Assembly: GCA_902796535.1 (NCBI GenBank)
Contig: CADBPL010000070.1
Coordinates: 1-15,655, forward strand
Source of the DNA: Oscillospiraceae bacterium
Lineage (GTDB): Bacteria; Bacillota; Clostridia; Oscillospirales; Acutalibacteraceae
Length of the DNA: 15,655 nucleotides
Reading direction: 5' to 3'
Part shown: piece after piece, positions 1 through 6,561 of the stretch
Layout: every line of letters begins with the position of its first letter
How positions within the stretch are numbered: the first letter of the stretch is position 1
Program-made: the position numbers and the translations under genes
The notes under the pieces: model-generated
Databases searched by the model: none
What the model was told of the DNA's origin: nothing
The model's input: only the letters and a program-made list of their open reading frames with translations

Positions 1-1185
1 GAAAAAGACGATATGGCGGCGATCATCTTCACCTCCGGCACCACGGGCGCCAACAAGGGCGTTATGCTTTCGCACGGCAATCTGGCGCAGAACGCCGAGG
101 GCGTGCTCGAAAGCATCGCGCCGGAATACTCTTCGCTTTCGTTTCTGCCGATGAACCACGTCTACGAGCTCAGCGGCAACGTGCTCACGGCGCTTTACAT
201 GAACGCGGTCATTTATATCAATGACTCGATCAAAAATTTCCGCTCGAATCTCAAGCTGTTCCAGCCCGACGCCATGGCTGTTGTGCCGCTGGTGGTCGAC
301 ACGATTTACAACACCGTGTGGCGCACGGCGGAATCCACCGGCAAAGACAAGGTGCTGCGCAAGGCGCTGAAGCTGAGCAACTTTTTGCTTGACAATTTCC
401 ACATCGACATTCGCCGCAAGCTGTTTGCGTCCATCGCCGAAAAATTCGGCGGCAAGTTCCCGACGTTTTCCTGCGGCGGCGCGCCGACGCGTGTGGAATA
501 TGTGAAGTGCCTGTGCGATATGGGTTTTCGCATTTACAACGGCTACGGCCTGACCGAGGCTTCGCCCACCGTAACGCTCAACCTCGACTGCCGCACCCGG
601 CCCGACTGCGCCGGTTATCCGTTCCCCAAAGCGGAATATATGCTCCATGAGCCCGACAGCGCGGGCGTGGGCGAGATCTGGATCCGCGGCGAAAACGTGA
701 CCAAGGGCTACTATAAAGACGAAGCCGCCACCGCCGCCTCGTTCGAGAACGGCTGGTTCAAAACCGGCGACTACGGCCGCAGGGACGAAGAAGGCCGCCT
801 GTATGTTGTCGGGCGCAAGAAGAACCTGATCGTGCTCGATAACGGCAAAAACATCTTCCCCGAAGAGGTCGAAAGCTTTTTCATGGAGCACATTGATTAC
901 GTGCATGAGGTGGTGATCTTCGACACAGAGATCCACCGCAAGCGCACCGCGACGAACATCATCGTCGCCGCCATGGAGATCGATCTGAACGATTTTCCCG
1001 ACCTCACCGAGGAGGAAGTCCGCAAAAAGGTCAAGGCTGATTTTGACGCCGCCAACCACCTCTTGCCCGGCTACAAGCGCGCGCGGGATCTTTTCATTTC
1101 CACCACGCCGTTTGAAATCAATTCCACCCGCAAGGTCATCCGCGCCAAGGTCGTGGAGCGGTATCAGAAGGAAGCTACGAAATAA
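1..1185 (+). CDS. AMP-forming long-chain acyl-CoA synthetase (5' end cut by window)
   Basis: Activates a carboxylic acid, probably a fatty acid, to an acyl-adenylate and then a CoA (or ACP) thioester. The frame is open from base 1, so the N-terminus lies upstream; 394 residues are present. Visible family motifs, counted from the first codon, are the P-loop TSGTTGANKG at 11-20, the YGLTEASP adenine-binding motif near 181-188, the TGD aspartate near 257, the GRKKN hinge near 271, and the C-terminal catalytic lysine in STRKVIR at residue 378. These place it in the ANL superfamily, close to long-chain fatty acid-CoA ligases. A complete protein would be about 500-600 residues, so the 5' quarter or so is missing. 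The acyl substrate cannot be told from sequence; an acyl-ACP synthetase is possible. A hairpin terminator follows directly. Family call is strong, exact substrate uncertain. Confidence 0.9.
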   Translation, partial: EKDDMAAIIFTSGTTGANKGVMLSHGNLAQNAEGVLESIAPEYSSLSFLPMNHVYELSGNVLTALYMNAVIYINDSIKNFRSNLKLFQPDAMAVVPLVVDTIYNTVWRTAESTGKDKVLRKALKLSNFLLDNFHIDIRRKLFASIAEKFGGKFPTFSCGGAPTRVEYVKCLCDMGFRIYNGYGLTEASPTVTLNLDCRTRPDCAGYPFPKAEYMLHEPDSAGVGEIWIRGENVTKGYYKDEAATAASFENGWFKTGDYGRRDEEGRLYVVGRKKNLIVLDNGKNIFPEEVESFFMEHIDYVHEVVIFDTEIHRKRTATNIIVAAMEIDLNDFPDLTEEEVRKKVKADFDAANHLLPGYKRARDLFISTTPFEINSTRKVIRAKVVERYQKEATK

Positions 1186-1194
1186 AAAACAAGG

Positions 1195-1231
1195 GGCAGC
1201 GCAAGGCTTTTTGCGCTGCCTTTGCTTCTTT
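1195..1231 (+). terminator. Rho-independent terminator after the acyl-CoA synthetase
   Basis: A perfect 10-bp stem, GGCAGCGCAA (1195-1204) with TTGCGCTGCC (1211-1220), closes a 6-nt loop and is followed by an interrupted T-rich tail (TTTGCTTCTTT). It starts 10 bases after the stop codon. Confidence 0.85.
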
Positions 1232-1257
1232 GGAAGGAAAATAGGAGCATCGAATTA

Positions 1258-1396
1258 TTGAAGATCGAAGATTATGAAAAATGCGGCAATATCTGGGGTA
1301 TGAAAAAGCACGCCGGACCGGCAGCGCATTGGTCGCTTTTATGACCGAAAAGGCCAGAGAGCTCGGGTACTGTGAGCTGACAATACAAATCATTGG
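1258..1396 (+). pseudogene. Internally deleted GNAT acetyltransferase remnant
   Basis: Two pieces of a GNAT-like protein lie almost on top of each other in different frames. From a TTG at 1258, preceded by AGGAG at 1243-1247, one frame reads LKIEDYEKCGNIWGMKKH, which resembles the N-terminus of small GNAT acetyltransferases, and it stops at TGA 1342. An overlapping frame from about 1281 carries ARRTGSALVAFMTEKAREL followed by GYCELTIQ, which resembles GNAT motif A (acetyl-CoA pyrophosphate loop and following helix). An intact GNAT would have some 60-80 residues between these pieces and about 40 after the second. The simplest reading is a large internal deletion with a frameshift plus loss of the C-terminus. 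It cannot make a working enzyme. Identification rests on motif recognition by eye. Confidence 0.55.
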
Positions 1397-1413
1397 AATG
1401 GGAGGAATAACAG

Positions 1414-3276
1414 ATGAAGATATATCAAATCAAAATCACCGAAAAGAAAACAAAACCGCCAATCTGGTGGCGCGTGATCATTCCTGCCGGTATTACATTT
1501 TCTGCGCTCAGTGTAATCATTGACGACATAACGCAAAGAGACGAAGCAAACAGATTTGAGTTTTCTTTTTATCAAACCGTGAAACTGTTTGAGGCGGATG
1601 AGGACAATCCGTTACAATCAGAAAACTGGCAGTATGACGCGCGTGAGGCGAGCAGCACGTTTATTGACGATTATTTTGAACCGAAAAAACGCCTGTCTTT
1701 TGCAACACCCTTCTTTTTCGCTGCCATCGAAGTGGAAAAGGAAGGAGAACAGGCCGATTTTACAGCGCCTGTTATTGTCAAGACTTCTTTTTCTTCGGAT
1801 TGCGATTGGCTCAACGAGCATTTGCGCCGCAGATTTGAACTGGTTTCGGGCGAGCCGGGCTTTATCAAAAAAGACGAGATCAATCGTCTTGTGTCCAAAT
1901 CCCGAAAGCTTATGTGTTCTCCCCAGCCGAAAAGCGACCCGGAGAATACTGCATGGTCTGCTTCCGGTTATTTAAAAAAAACGGCGGCGTTGTTGCGTGA
2001 AACGATCGGCATGACGGAGCCTGTGCCGGAGAGTACCTTTTTAAATCACCCGACGCCGAAGCTCGATCGCAGAAATAAACCCCTGATGTGGTTCCTCGAT
2101 TACGATTCTGTTTCCGCGTTGAGAAAAACGGCAAGGGAACTGCAAATTCCCCGTTATTCCGTTATGGAAAAGAAAGAATTGCGCGAAGCGGTGGCCGCCG
2201 GATTGTTAAAGCCGGAGATCATGCGGGAACGTCTGCTCCGGCTGCTGCCCGTGCATTTGGACGCGTTGGAAGAAACGATCGCCTCGGGAAATCAGCTCGT
2301 GCTGAACGATGATGTGGACCGGTTCCTTTTTGACGATTTGCAAAGGCTCCGTTACGCCTTCGTTTTTTCAGACGGCGCGCTGTTTATCCCTTGTGACGTG
2401 GCAGACGCTTATCAAAAAATCGACGCCTCTGCTTTGAAAGAAGAAATCAAAAAGCGAAATTGGATCGAATTCATTTTGGAAGAGATCGTTCCGCCGTATT
2501 ACGGGTATATCCCCATCGAAAAGTTCTGCCGCCTGTGCGCGCGTCGGCGCGATCCCGAAATCCAGCCGAAGGAAGTTATGACGTTATACCATCGGATTGC
2601 TCCGGAAGATAATCCGAGCTTTTTGCTGGACGGTTGTGTTGCGGACAGAAATCTGGAGGATAAACGGCTTTATCAACAAATCAAGGCGGTGCATGGCAAC
2701 AAGCCCTATGACATTGTACCTTTCACGGAATTGATGGATATATTTGAAAACGGATATCCGTCGCGGAATGCATTTTACATGAAGCTGGAGCGGTTTCTGA
2801 AACGGGAAACAGATTGGACAGAGGATGATATTTTTGAGCTTTTGTTAAAGCTGCATAATGAAATCGCGTTCGGCGCGGACTTTGACGATATTTTTTCTTC
2901 CTTTTACGAAGAGGGTCTTGTTTTCTCAAAAGAAGCTTCTCAGCGGCTGCTTTCCCTGCTGCAGGACGTTATGAATCACACGCGCACCTATTATAATTGC
3001 GGTTATTCGCCGAACGCACTTCACAGGGTGATGCTCGACGGTCAGAAGCCGTCTTTACCGAAAACGATCGTTCCCATGTCAACGGCGGCCGCCAAACTGA
3101 TGGAACAGGTGAAACCGGAAATCGAAAAGCTTGGCGTAAAAGTCGATCTTAACGCAGCGGCGGTCGCACCGGTCATGGGCAAAGATAAGAAAAACCGTAA
3201 GCCTGGTAAAATATACCCGAATGATCCCTGTCCCTGCGGCAGCGGAAAGAAATATAAAAAATGCTGCGGGCGGTAA
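1414..3276 (+). CDS. pRiA4b ORF-3-like / SEC-C zinc-binding protein of unknown function
   Basis: 620 residues, started at the ATG preceded by GGAGG (1401-1405) at 8-nt spacing. Residues 1-110 resemble the plasmid pRiA4b ORF-3 domain (also named IS1096 passenger TnpR family): MKIYQIKITEKKTKPPIWWR, then FIDDYFEP and a strand IEVEKE. The usual acidic/aromatic DFGDDW-type stretch is replaced by ATPFFFA, so this domain is divergent. Residues about 225-275 (ALRKTARELQIPRYSVMEKK) look like a Rho-N/SAP-type helical module. The long helical middle includes VFSDGALFIP, a pattern seen in clostridial SEC-C proteins. The C-terminus is a canonical SEC-C motif, CPCGSGKKYKKCC at 606-618, expected to bind one zinc. 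No signal peptide or membrane segment is seen, so it is probably cytoplasmic. Its codon use is visibly more A/T-rich than the flanking genes, suggesting recent acquisition. Its function is not known; a role in nucleic-acid binding is only a guess. Confidence 0.75.
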   Translation: MKIYQIKITEKKTKPPIWWRVIIPAGITFSALSVIIDDITQRDEANRFEFSFYQTVKLFEADEDNPLQSENWQYDAREASSTFIDDYFEPKKRLSFATPFFFAAIEVEKEGEQADFTAPVIVKTSFSSDCDWLNEHLRRRFELVSGEPGFIKKDEINRLVSKSRKLMCSPQPKSDPENTAWSASGYLKKTAALLRETIGMTEPVPESTFLNHPTPKLDRRNKPLMWFLDYDSVSALRKTARELQIPRYSVMEKKELREAVAAGLLKPEIMRERLLRLLPVHLDALEETIASGNQLVLNDDVDRFLFDDLQRLRYAFVFSDGALFIPCDVADAYQKIDASALKEEIKKRNWIEFILEEIVPPYYGYIPIEKFCRLCARRRDPEIQPKEVMTLYHRIAPEDNPSFLLDGCVADRNLEDKRLYQQIKAVHGNKPYDIVPFTELMDIFENGYPSRNAFYMKLERFLKRETDWTEDDIFELLLKLHNEIAFGADFDDIFSSFYEEGLVFSKEASQRLLSLLQDVMNHTRTYYNCGYSPNALHRVMLDGQKPSLPKTIVPMSTAAAKLMEQVKPEIEKLGVKVDLNAAAVAPVMGKDKKNRKPGKIYPNDPCPCGSGKKYKKCCGR

Positions 3277-3385
3277 AAATATAAACAAGTTCCGCAAACC
3301 GTTAGTTGCTCTCTCCGGACGTGATCTTTTTTGTCTTCCTTGCCGTGTTACCATAGGCTCGAAAGACGCGCTCTTAATGCTTTGA

Positions 3386-3571
3386 AAGAAGGAACACAGT
3401 TACGGAAGTGAAAATCGGGCAAACGAGGACGTGCGACGCGAGGTTGTCAGGCAGCTTCTGCAGGAGTGGCCGTTCCGGCTCGACCCGGATCACAGCGAGG
3501 CGGAAAATCAGATCAAAGCCGCCCTGCACCGGGCTGCATGGGCGGCCAACACGCAGCAAGCCGATTCGTGA
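3386..3571 (+). pseudogene. Orphan C-terminal coding fragment of an unrecognised gene
   Basis: An open stretch runs between TGA 3383-3385 and TGA 3569-3571 and encodes a helix-rich, charged tail that includes DVRREVVRQLLQEWPFRLD and AENQIKAALHRAAWAAN. Its composition looks protein-like, but there is no ATG. The only in-frame GTG (3431) has no usable Shine-Dalgarno. It therefore looks like the 3' end of a gene whose front has been lost. I do not recognise the family. The preceding stretch, 3277-3385, contains no gene or hairpin I can support; it fills the rest of the 359-base gap between the SEC-C protein and rlmH, apart from the terminator at 3596-3629. Confidence 0.35.
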
Positions 3572-3590
3572 CCGCGTTCGGTGCAAACAC

Positions 3591-3629
3591 AAAACAGCCC
3601 TCGGAGCGCCTTTTGACATTCCGAGGGTT
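3591..3629 (-). terminator. Terminator of the murA-rlmH operon
   Basis: On the minus strand, just after the rlmH stop, CCCTCGGA pairs with TCCGAGGG (plus-strand 3598-3605 and 3620-3627), an 8-bp stem extendable by one A-U and one G-U pair. The 14-nt loop is followed in the minus direction by GTTTTGTG. It separates the minus-strand operon from the orphan fragment that points toward it. Confidence 0.75.
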
Positions 3630-3635
3630 GATTCA

Positions 3636-4115
3636 TCATTTATGATATTTTCCGCCGCTGGCGATCTGGAACGCGCGGTAGATCTGTTCGAGCAGCATCA
3701 CCCGCGCCAACTGGTGCGGGAAGGTCATGGGCGACATCGAAAGGCGGAACTGCGCCGCCTTTTTTAATTCTTCATCCAGCCCGAACGAGCTGCCGATGAC
3801 AAACACCACGTCGGCGCCGCCCGCCACGGCGGCGGTTTGCAGCTGCCTGCTGAATTCCTCGGAGGGGAGCATTTTGCCCTCGATACAAAGGGCGAACACG
3901 GCGGCTCCTTTGGGGATTTTCTCCCGGATCAGCGCCGCCTCCTGCGCCAGTGCGGCTCTGATCTGCGCGGGCGACGGATTGTCCGGCAGCTTAACGGGGG
4001 CAAGCTCAACCACTTTACAGCGGCAGAACGCGCCGAGCCGCTTGAGATATTCGTCGCACGCGTCTTTTAAATAGGCTTCTTTCAGCTTTCCCAGGCAGAT
4101 CACGGTGATTTTCAT
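3636..4115 (-). CDS. rlmH: 23S rRNA (pseudouridine-1915 N3)-methyltransferase RlmH
   Basis: Methylates pseudouridine 1915 in helix 69 of 23S rRNA on the assembled ribosome, using S-adenosylmethionine. The 159-residue length is exactly that of the SPOUT-class family. Visible signatures are MKITVICLGKLKE at the start, ALCIEGKMLPSEEF near 75-88, the SAM-loop region VIGSSFGL at 106-113, and the strongly conserved end LSMSPMTFPHQLARV with LLEQIYRAF and terminal KYHK. The usual loop sequence is IGGSxGL; here residue 109 is serine instead of the second glycine, a mild oddity. It is last in a minus-strand operon: its ATG lies 3 bases after the stop of the YycJ-type gene, with no clear Shine-Dalgarno, so translation is probably coupled. 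The murA/YycJ/rlmH neighbourhood fits Firmicutes gene order. Confidence 0.95.
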   Translation of the reverse strand: MKITVICLGKLKEAYLKDACDEYLKRLGAFCRCKVVELAPVKLPDNPSPAQIRAALAQEAALIREKIPKGAAVFALCIEGKMLPSEEFSRQLQTAAVAGGADVVFVIGSSFGLDEELKKAAQFRLSMSPMTFPHQLARVMLLEQIYRAFQIASGGKYHK

Positions 4116-4118
4116 GGC

Positions 4119-4910
4119 TTAAAAAACGATCATCTTCGGGTCGCCCACGCCGGCCACGCGCAGCAGATAATCGCTTCCTTCCTCCATCCCGTTTTGACTC
4201 AGCGCGGCGTTGGTGCATTGATAGGCCAGCTGCGGCATATTGTTTTCTTTGCTCAAATGCCCCAAAATCAACCGCGTCGTGCCGCTTTGCACTAATTTCA
4301 CAGCGGCCTGCGCGCAGGCCTCGTTGCACAAATGCCCTTCGTCCGACAAAATGCGACGCTTGAGCGGATAAGGGTAATTCGGGTTGCACTGCAGCATCCG
4401 CACGTCGTGGTTCGATTCGAGCAGCACGAGCTGGCAGCCCAGCAGGTTCTGCATGATCTCATCGGTGACAACGCCGATATCCGTTGCAATGCCGATGCGG
4501 TTCCCGTCCGGCATCTCAACGGTGTAGCCGAAGCTCTCGCGGCTGTCGTGCGGGGTGTGAAAGGCGCGCACGAACATATCGTTCACCTCGACGCCGTCGC
4601 TCGGCATGACCTCAACAGGGAACTTACCGTCGAGGATCCGTTGCTCCTCCATGCCCCTGAGCGTGCCCGCGCTGGCATAAACCTTTTTGTTGTTTCTGCC
4701 GGCAAAAACGCGCACGCCGCTGACGTGGTCGGTGTGCTCATGGGTCACAAAAACAGCGCCGATGCTTTCAATTGACGCACCGACGCAATTCAATGTTTCT
4801 GTTGTTCTTTTGGCGCTGACGCCGATATCGATCAGGATACCGCCGCCCGGGTGGCCGATATAAACGGCGTTCCCGCTGCTGGATGAAAAAAGGGAACAAA
4901 ACCTTGCCAT
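4119..4910 (-). CDS. YycJ/WalJ-type metallo-beta-lactamase-fold hydrolase
   Basis: 263 residues of a single metallo-beta-lactamase-fold domain. Metal-ligand signatures are HEHTDH at 57-62, FHTPHDS with H118/H121, the aspartate of ATDIG (143) and GHLS with H218; the LESNHD motif at 165-170 is typical of the YycJ subgroup. B. subtilis YycJ (WalJ) is tied to the WalRK cell-wall regulon and to coordination of division with replication, and this family commonly sits near rlmH in Firmicutes. Here no walRK genes are present; murA is the upstream partner instead. The reaction is not established; a nuclease or phosphodiesterase activity is usually assumed. The start is the ATG 6 bases after the murA stop, fitting a co-transcribed set. 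No signal peptide is seen, so it is cytoplasmic. Confidence 0.88.
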   Translation of the reverse strand: MARFCSLFSSSSGNAVYIGHPGGGILIDIGVSAKRTTETLNCVGASIESIGAVFVTHEHTDHVSGVRVFAGRNNKKVYASAGTLRGMEEQRILDGKFPVEVMPSDGVEVNDMFVRAFHTPHDSRESFGYTVEMPDGNRIGIATDIGVVTDEIMQNLLGCQLVLLESNHDVRMLQCNPNYPYPLKRRILSDEGHLCNEACAQAAVKLVQSGTTRLILGHLSKENNMPQLAYQCTNAALSQNGMEEGSDYLLRVAGVGDPKMIVF

Positions 4911-4916
4911 ATGTGT

Positions 4917-6209
4917 TTAACCTGCGTTATCCTGCTGACGCTCGTCGTCATCGGGGAAGCTGACACGGTGAATGTCGGCCCCCAAAGCGGTGAGCTTTTC
5001 AACATAGTGTTCATATCCACGGTCAATGTGAGAAATGTTTTCAATTTCGGAACGGCCTTCCGCCGCCAGCGCCGCAATCAGCATGGCTGCACCGGCACGA
5101 AGATCGTCCGCGCGGATCGGCGCACCGTGCAGCTTTTCAACGCCCTGCACGATGGCGACCTTGCCCTCCACGTTGATGTGCGCGCCCATGCGCAGCAATT
5201 GCTCCACATAGCGGAAGCGATTGTCCCACACGCTTTCGGAAACAATGCTCATGCCATCGGCCAGCGCAAGCAAAACCGTCATCTGCGGCTGCATATCGGT
5301 GGGAAAACCGGGGTGGGGCAGCGTTTTGACGTTGCATTTCATCGGCCGCCCGGCGCTGCGCACGCGAATGGCCTCGTCGTATTCGATCACTTCCACACCG
5401 CAGTCCGTCAGCTTTTTGGTGATGGATTCCATGTGCTTGGGAATGACGTTTTTGACCAGCACGTCACCGCCCGTTGCGGCAGCGGCGACCATGTAGGTGC
5501 CCGCTTCGATCTGATCGGGAATAATGGAATAGGTGCAGCCGTGCAGCTCACGCACGCCGTGGATCTTGATCACATCCGTGCCCGCGCCGATAATGTCGGC
5601 GCCCATGGAGTTGAGGAAGTTGGCCAGGTCGACGATATGCGGTTCACGCGCGGCGTTTTCGATGATTGTAAGGCCATTTGCCTTTACAGCGGCGAGCATG
5701 ACGTTCACCGTTGCGCCCACGGAAACGTTATCCATATAAATAGAAGAACCGACGAGCTTGTCCGCGCTGGCGTTGATCATGCCGTTGTCGATGGTAACTT
5801 TGGCGCCGAGCAGCTCAAAGCCCTTGAGGTGCAGGTCGATGGGGCGCACGCCGAACCAGCAGCCGCCCGGCATGGCGACCTTGGCGCGGCTGAACCGGCC
5901 GAGCAGGGCGCCGATGAGGTAATAGGAGGCGCGCAGGTGCTTGGCCAGATCGTTGGAAACAATGAATGAATTGACGCTGCGGGCGTCGATTTCGAGCGTG
6001 CTGCGGTCGATCATCTTCACGCCGGCGCCGAGCTGGCGGAGGATTTTGATCATGGTGCTCACGTCGCTGATTTCGGGAATGTTTTCGATGCGGCAGATGT
6101 CCCTTGCCAGAAGGGCTGCGGGCAATATGGCAACAACGGCGTTTTTCGCGCCGCTGATATTAACTTCACCTTTCAGTGGAATGGAACCGTTGATGACGAT
6201 TTTTTCCAT
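4917..6209 (-). CDS. murA: UDP-N-acetylglucosamine 1-carboxyvinyltransferase MurA
   Basis: Transfers enolpyruvate from PEP to UDP-GlcNAc, the first committed step of peptidoglycan synthesis, in the cytoplasm. I start it at ATG 6207-6209 (430 residues), which gives the family N-terminus MEKIVINGSIPLKGEV and has AGGAG upstream on the minus strand. The upstream in-frame ATG at 6293 would begin almost at the predicted transcription start and adds 28 unconserved residues. Key residues are K22/N23 in SGAKNA, the catalytic cysteine C117 in MPGGCWFGVRPIDLH (the fosfomycin target), D305 in HPGFPTDMQ, and the C-terminal IDRGYEHYVEKL. The length is slightly above the usual 417-425 because of an acidic tail (DDDERQQDNAG). 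First gene of the operon with the YycJ-type hydrolase and rlmH. Firmicutes often carry two MurA paralogues; which one this is cannot be decided here. Confidence 0.96.
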   Translation of the reverse strand: MEKIVINGSIPLKGEVNISGAKNAVVAILPAALLARDICRIENIPEISDVSTMIKILRQLGAGVKMIDRSTLEIDARSVNSFIVSNDLAKHLRASYYLIGALLGRFSRAKVAMPGGCWFGVRPIDLHLKGFELLGAKVTIDNGMINASADKLVGSSIYMDNVSVGATVNVMLAAVKANGLTIIENAAREPHIVDLANFLNSMGADIIGAGTDVIKIHGVRELHGCTYSIIPDQIEAGTYMVAAAATGGDVLVKNVIPKHMESITKKLTDCGVEVIEYDEAIRVRSAGRPMKCNVKTLPHPGFPTDMQPQMTVLLALADGMSIVSESVWDNRFRYVEQLLRMGAHINVEGKVAIVQGVEKLHGAPIRADDLRAGAAMLIAALAAEGRSEIENISHIDRGYEHYVEKLTALGADIHRVSFPDDDERQQDNAG

Positions 6210-6303
6210 GCAGGCTTCTTCTCCTCTCGCGTTGATAGGAAATATCGCAAAAAATGCCGAAAACGGTAGAGAAACAGTCGGCAGGTCACACATTAACTCG
6301 CAG

Positions 6304-6312
6304 ATTATACCA
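6304..6312 (-). promoter_or_regulatory. Extended -10 promoter for murA operon
   Basis: Read on the minus strand, TGGTATAAT is an extended -10 element (TATAAT at 6304-6309, TG one base upstream of it). An A-rich spacer lies upstream, and no good -35 is present at 17 bases. The start of transcription would be near 6297, giving an approximately 88-nt leader to the murA ATG at 6209. Confidence 0.65.
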
Positions 6313-6358
6313 CAGTTTTTTTGTTTTGTACAGACACAAACCGCATTTTTTTATTCAA

Positions 6359-6397
6359 GCGGGAAAATTTTTTCAAAGTGCCCAAAAAAAATCCCGC
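6359..6397. repeat. Inverted repeat between the divergent promoters
   Basis: GCGGGA (6359-6364) and TCCCGC (6392-6397) are exact inverted copies. They enclose a second complementary pair, TTTTTT (6368-6373) and AAAAAA (6384-6389). It lies upstream of both the murA and the metY promoters, where a shared operator could sit. It could equally be a chance palindrome in A/T-rich DNA. Confidence 0.4.
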
Positions 6398-6434
6398 CGG
6401 CCGCAAAATTTTTCTTTATTATTTGCATATGTTG

Positions 6435-6443
6435 TGATATAAT
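6435..6443 (+). promoter_or_regulatory. Extended -10 promoter for metY
   Basis: TGATATAAT is a perfect extended -10 (TATAAT at 6438-6443). The -35 position at 17-bp spacing holds only a weak hexamer (TTTATT), as is usual for extended -10 promoters. Transcription would start near 6450, leaving a leader of about 100-110 nt before metY. Confidence 0.7.
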
Positions 6444-6460
6444 TAAAAAATAATACTGTA

Positions 6461-6526
6461 TTTCGGTGGCTTTCGGCGGATTCGAGCTTATTGTTGCCGC
6501 GGATCGTTTCGTTATTCCCGCCGAAA
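6461..6526 (+). promoter_or_regulatory. Possible structured leader of metY
   Basis: TTTCGGCGG (6471-6479) is fully complementary to CCGCCGAAA (6518-6526). A near copy, TTTCGGTGG (6461-6469), can pair with the same site using one G-U pair, so two alternative stems are possible. It carries no features of a SAM riboswitch or T-box. A regulatory role is only suggested by the mutually exclusive pairing. Confidence 0.3.
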
Positions 6527-6561
6527 AACGCAAAATATATGAAAAGAGATGAATGATTTTT

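Noticed and set aside
3277..3330. Terminator directly after the SEC-C gene
   Set aside because: The only pairing (GCAA/TTGC) is four bases and no T-run follows; the T-run near 3328-3333 has no adjacent stem.
6450..6561. SAM-I riboswitch or T-box upstream of metY
   Set aside because: The leader is only about 100-110 nt and lacks the conserved SAM-I core and any T-box sequence; no terminator hairpin with T-run is present.
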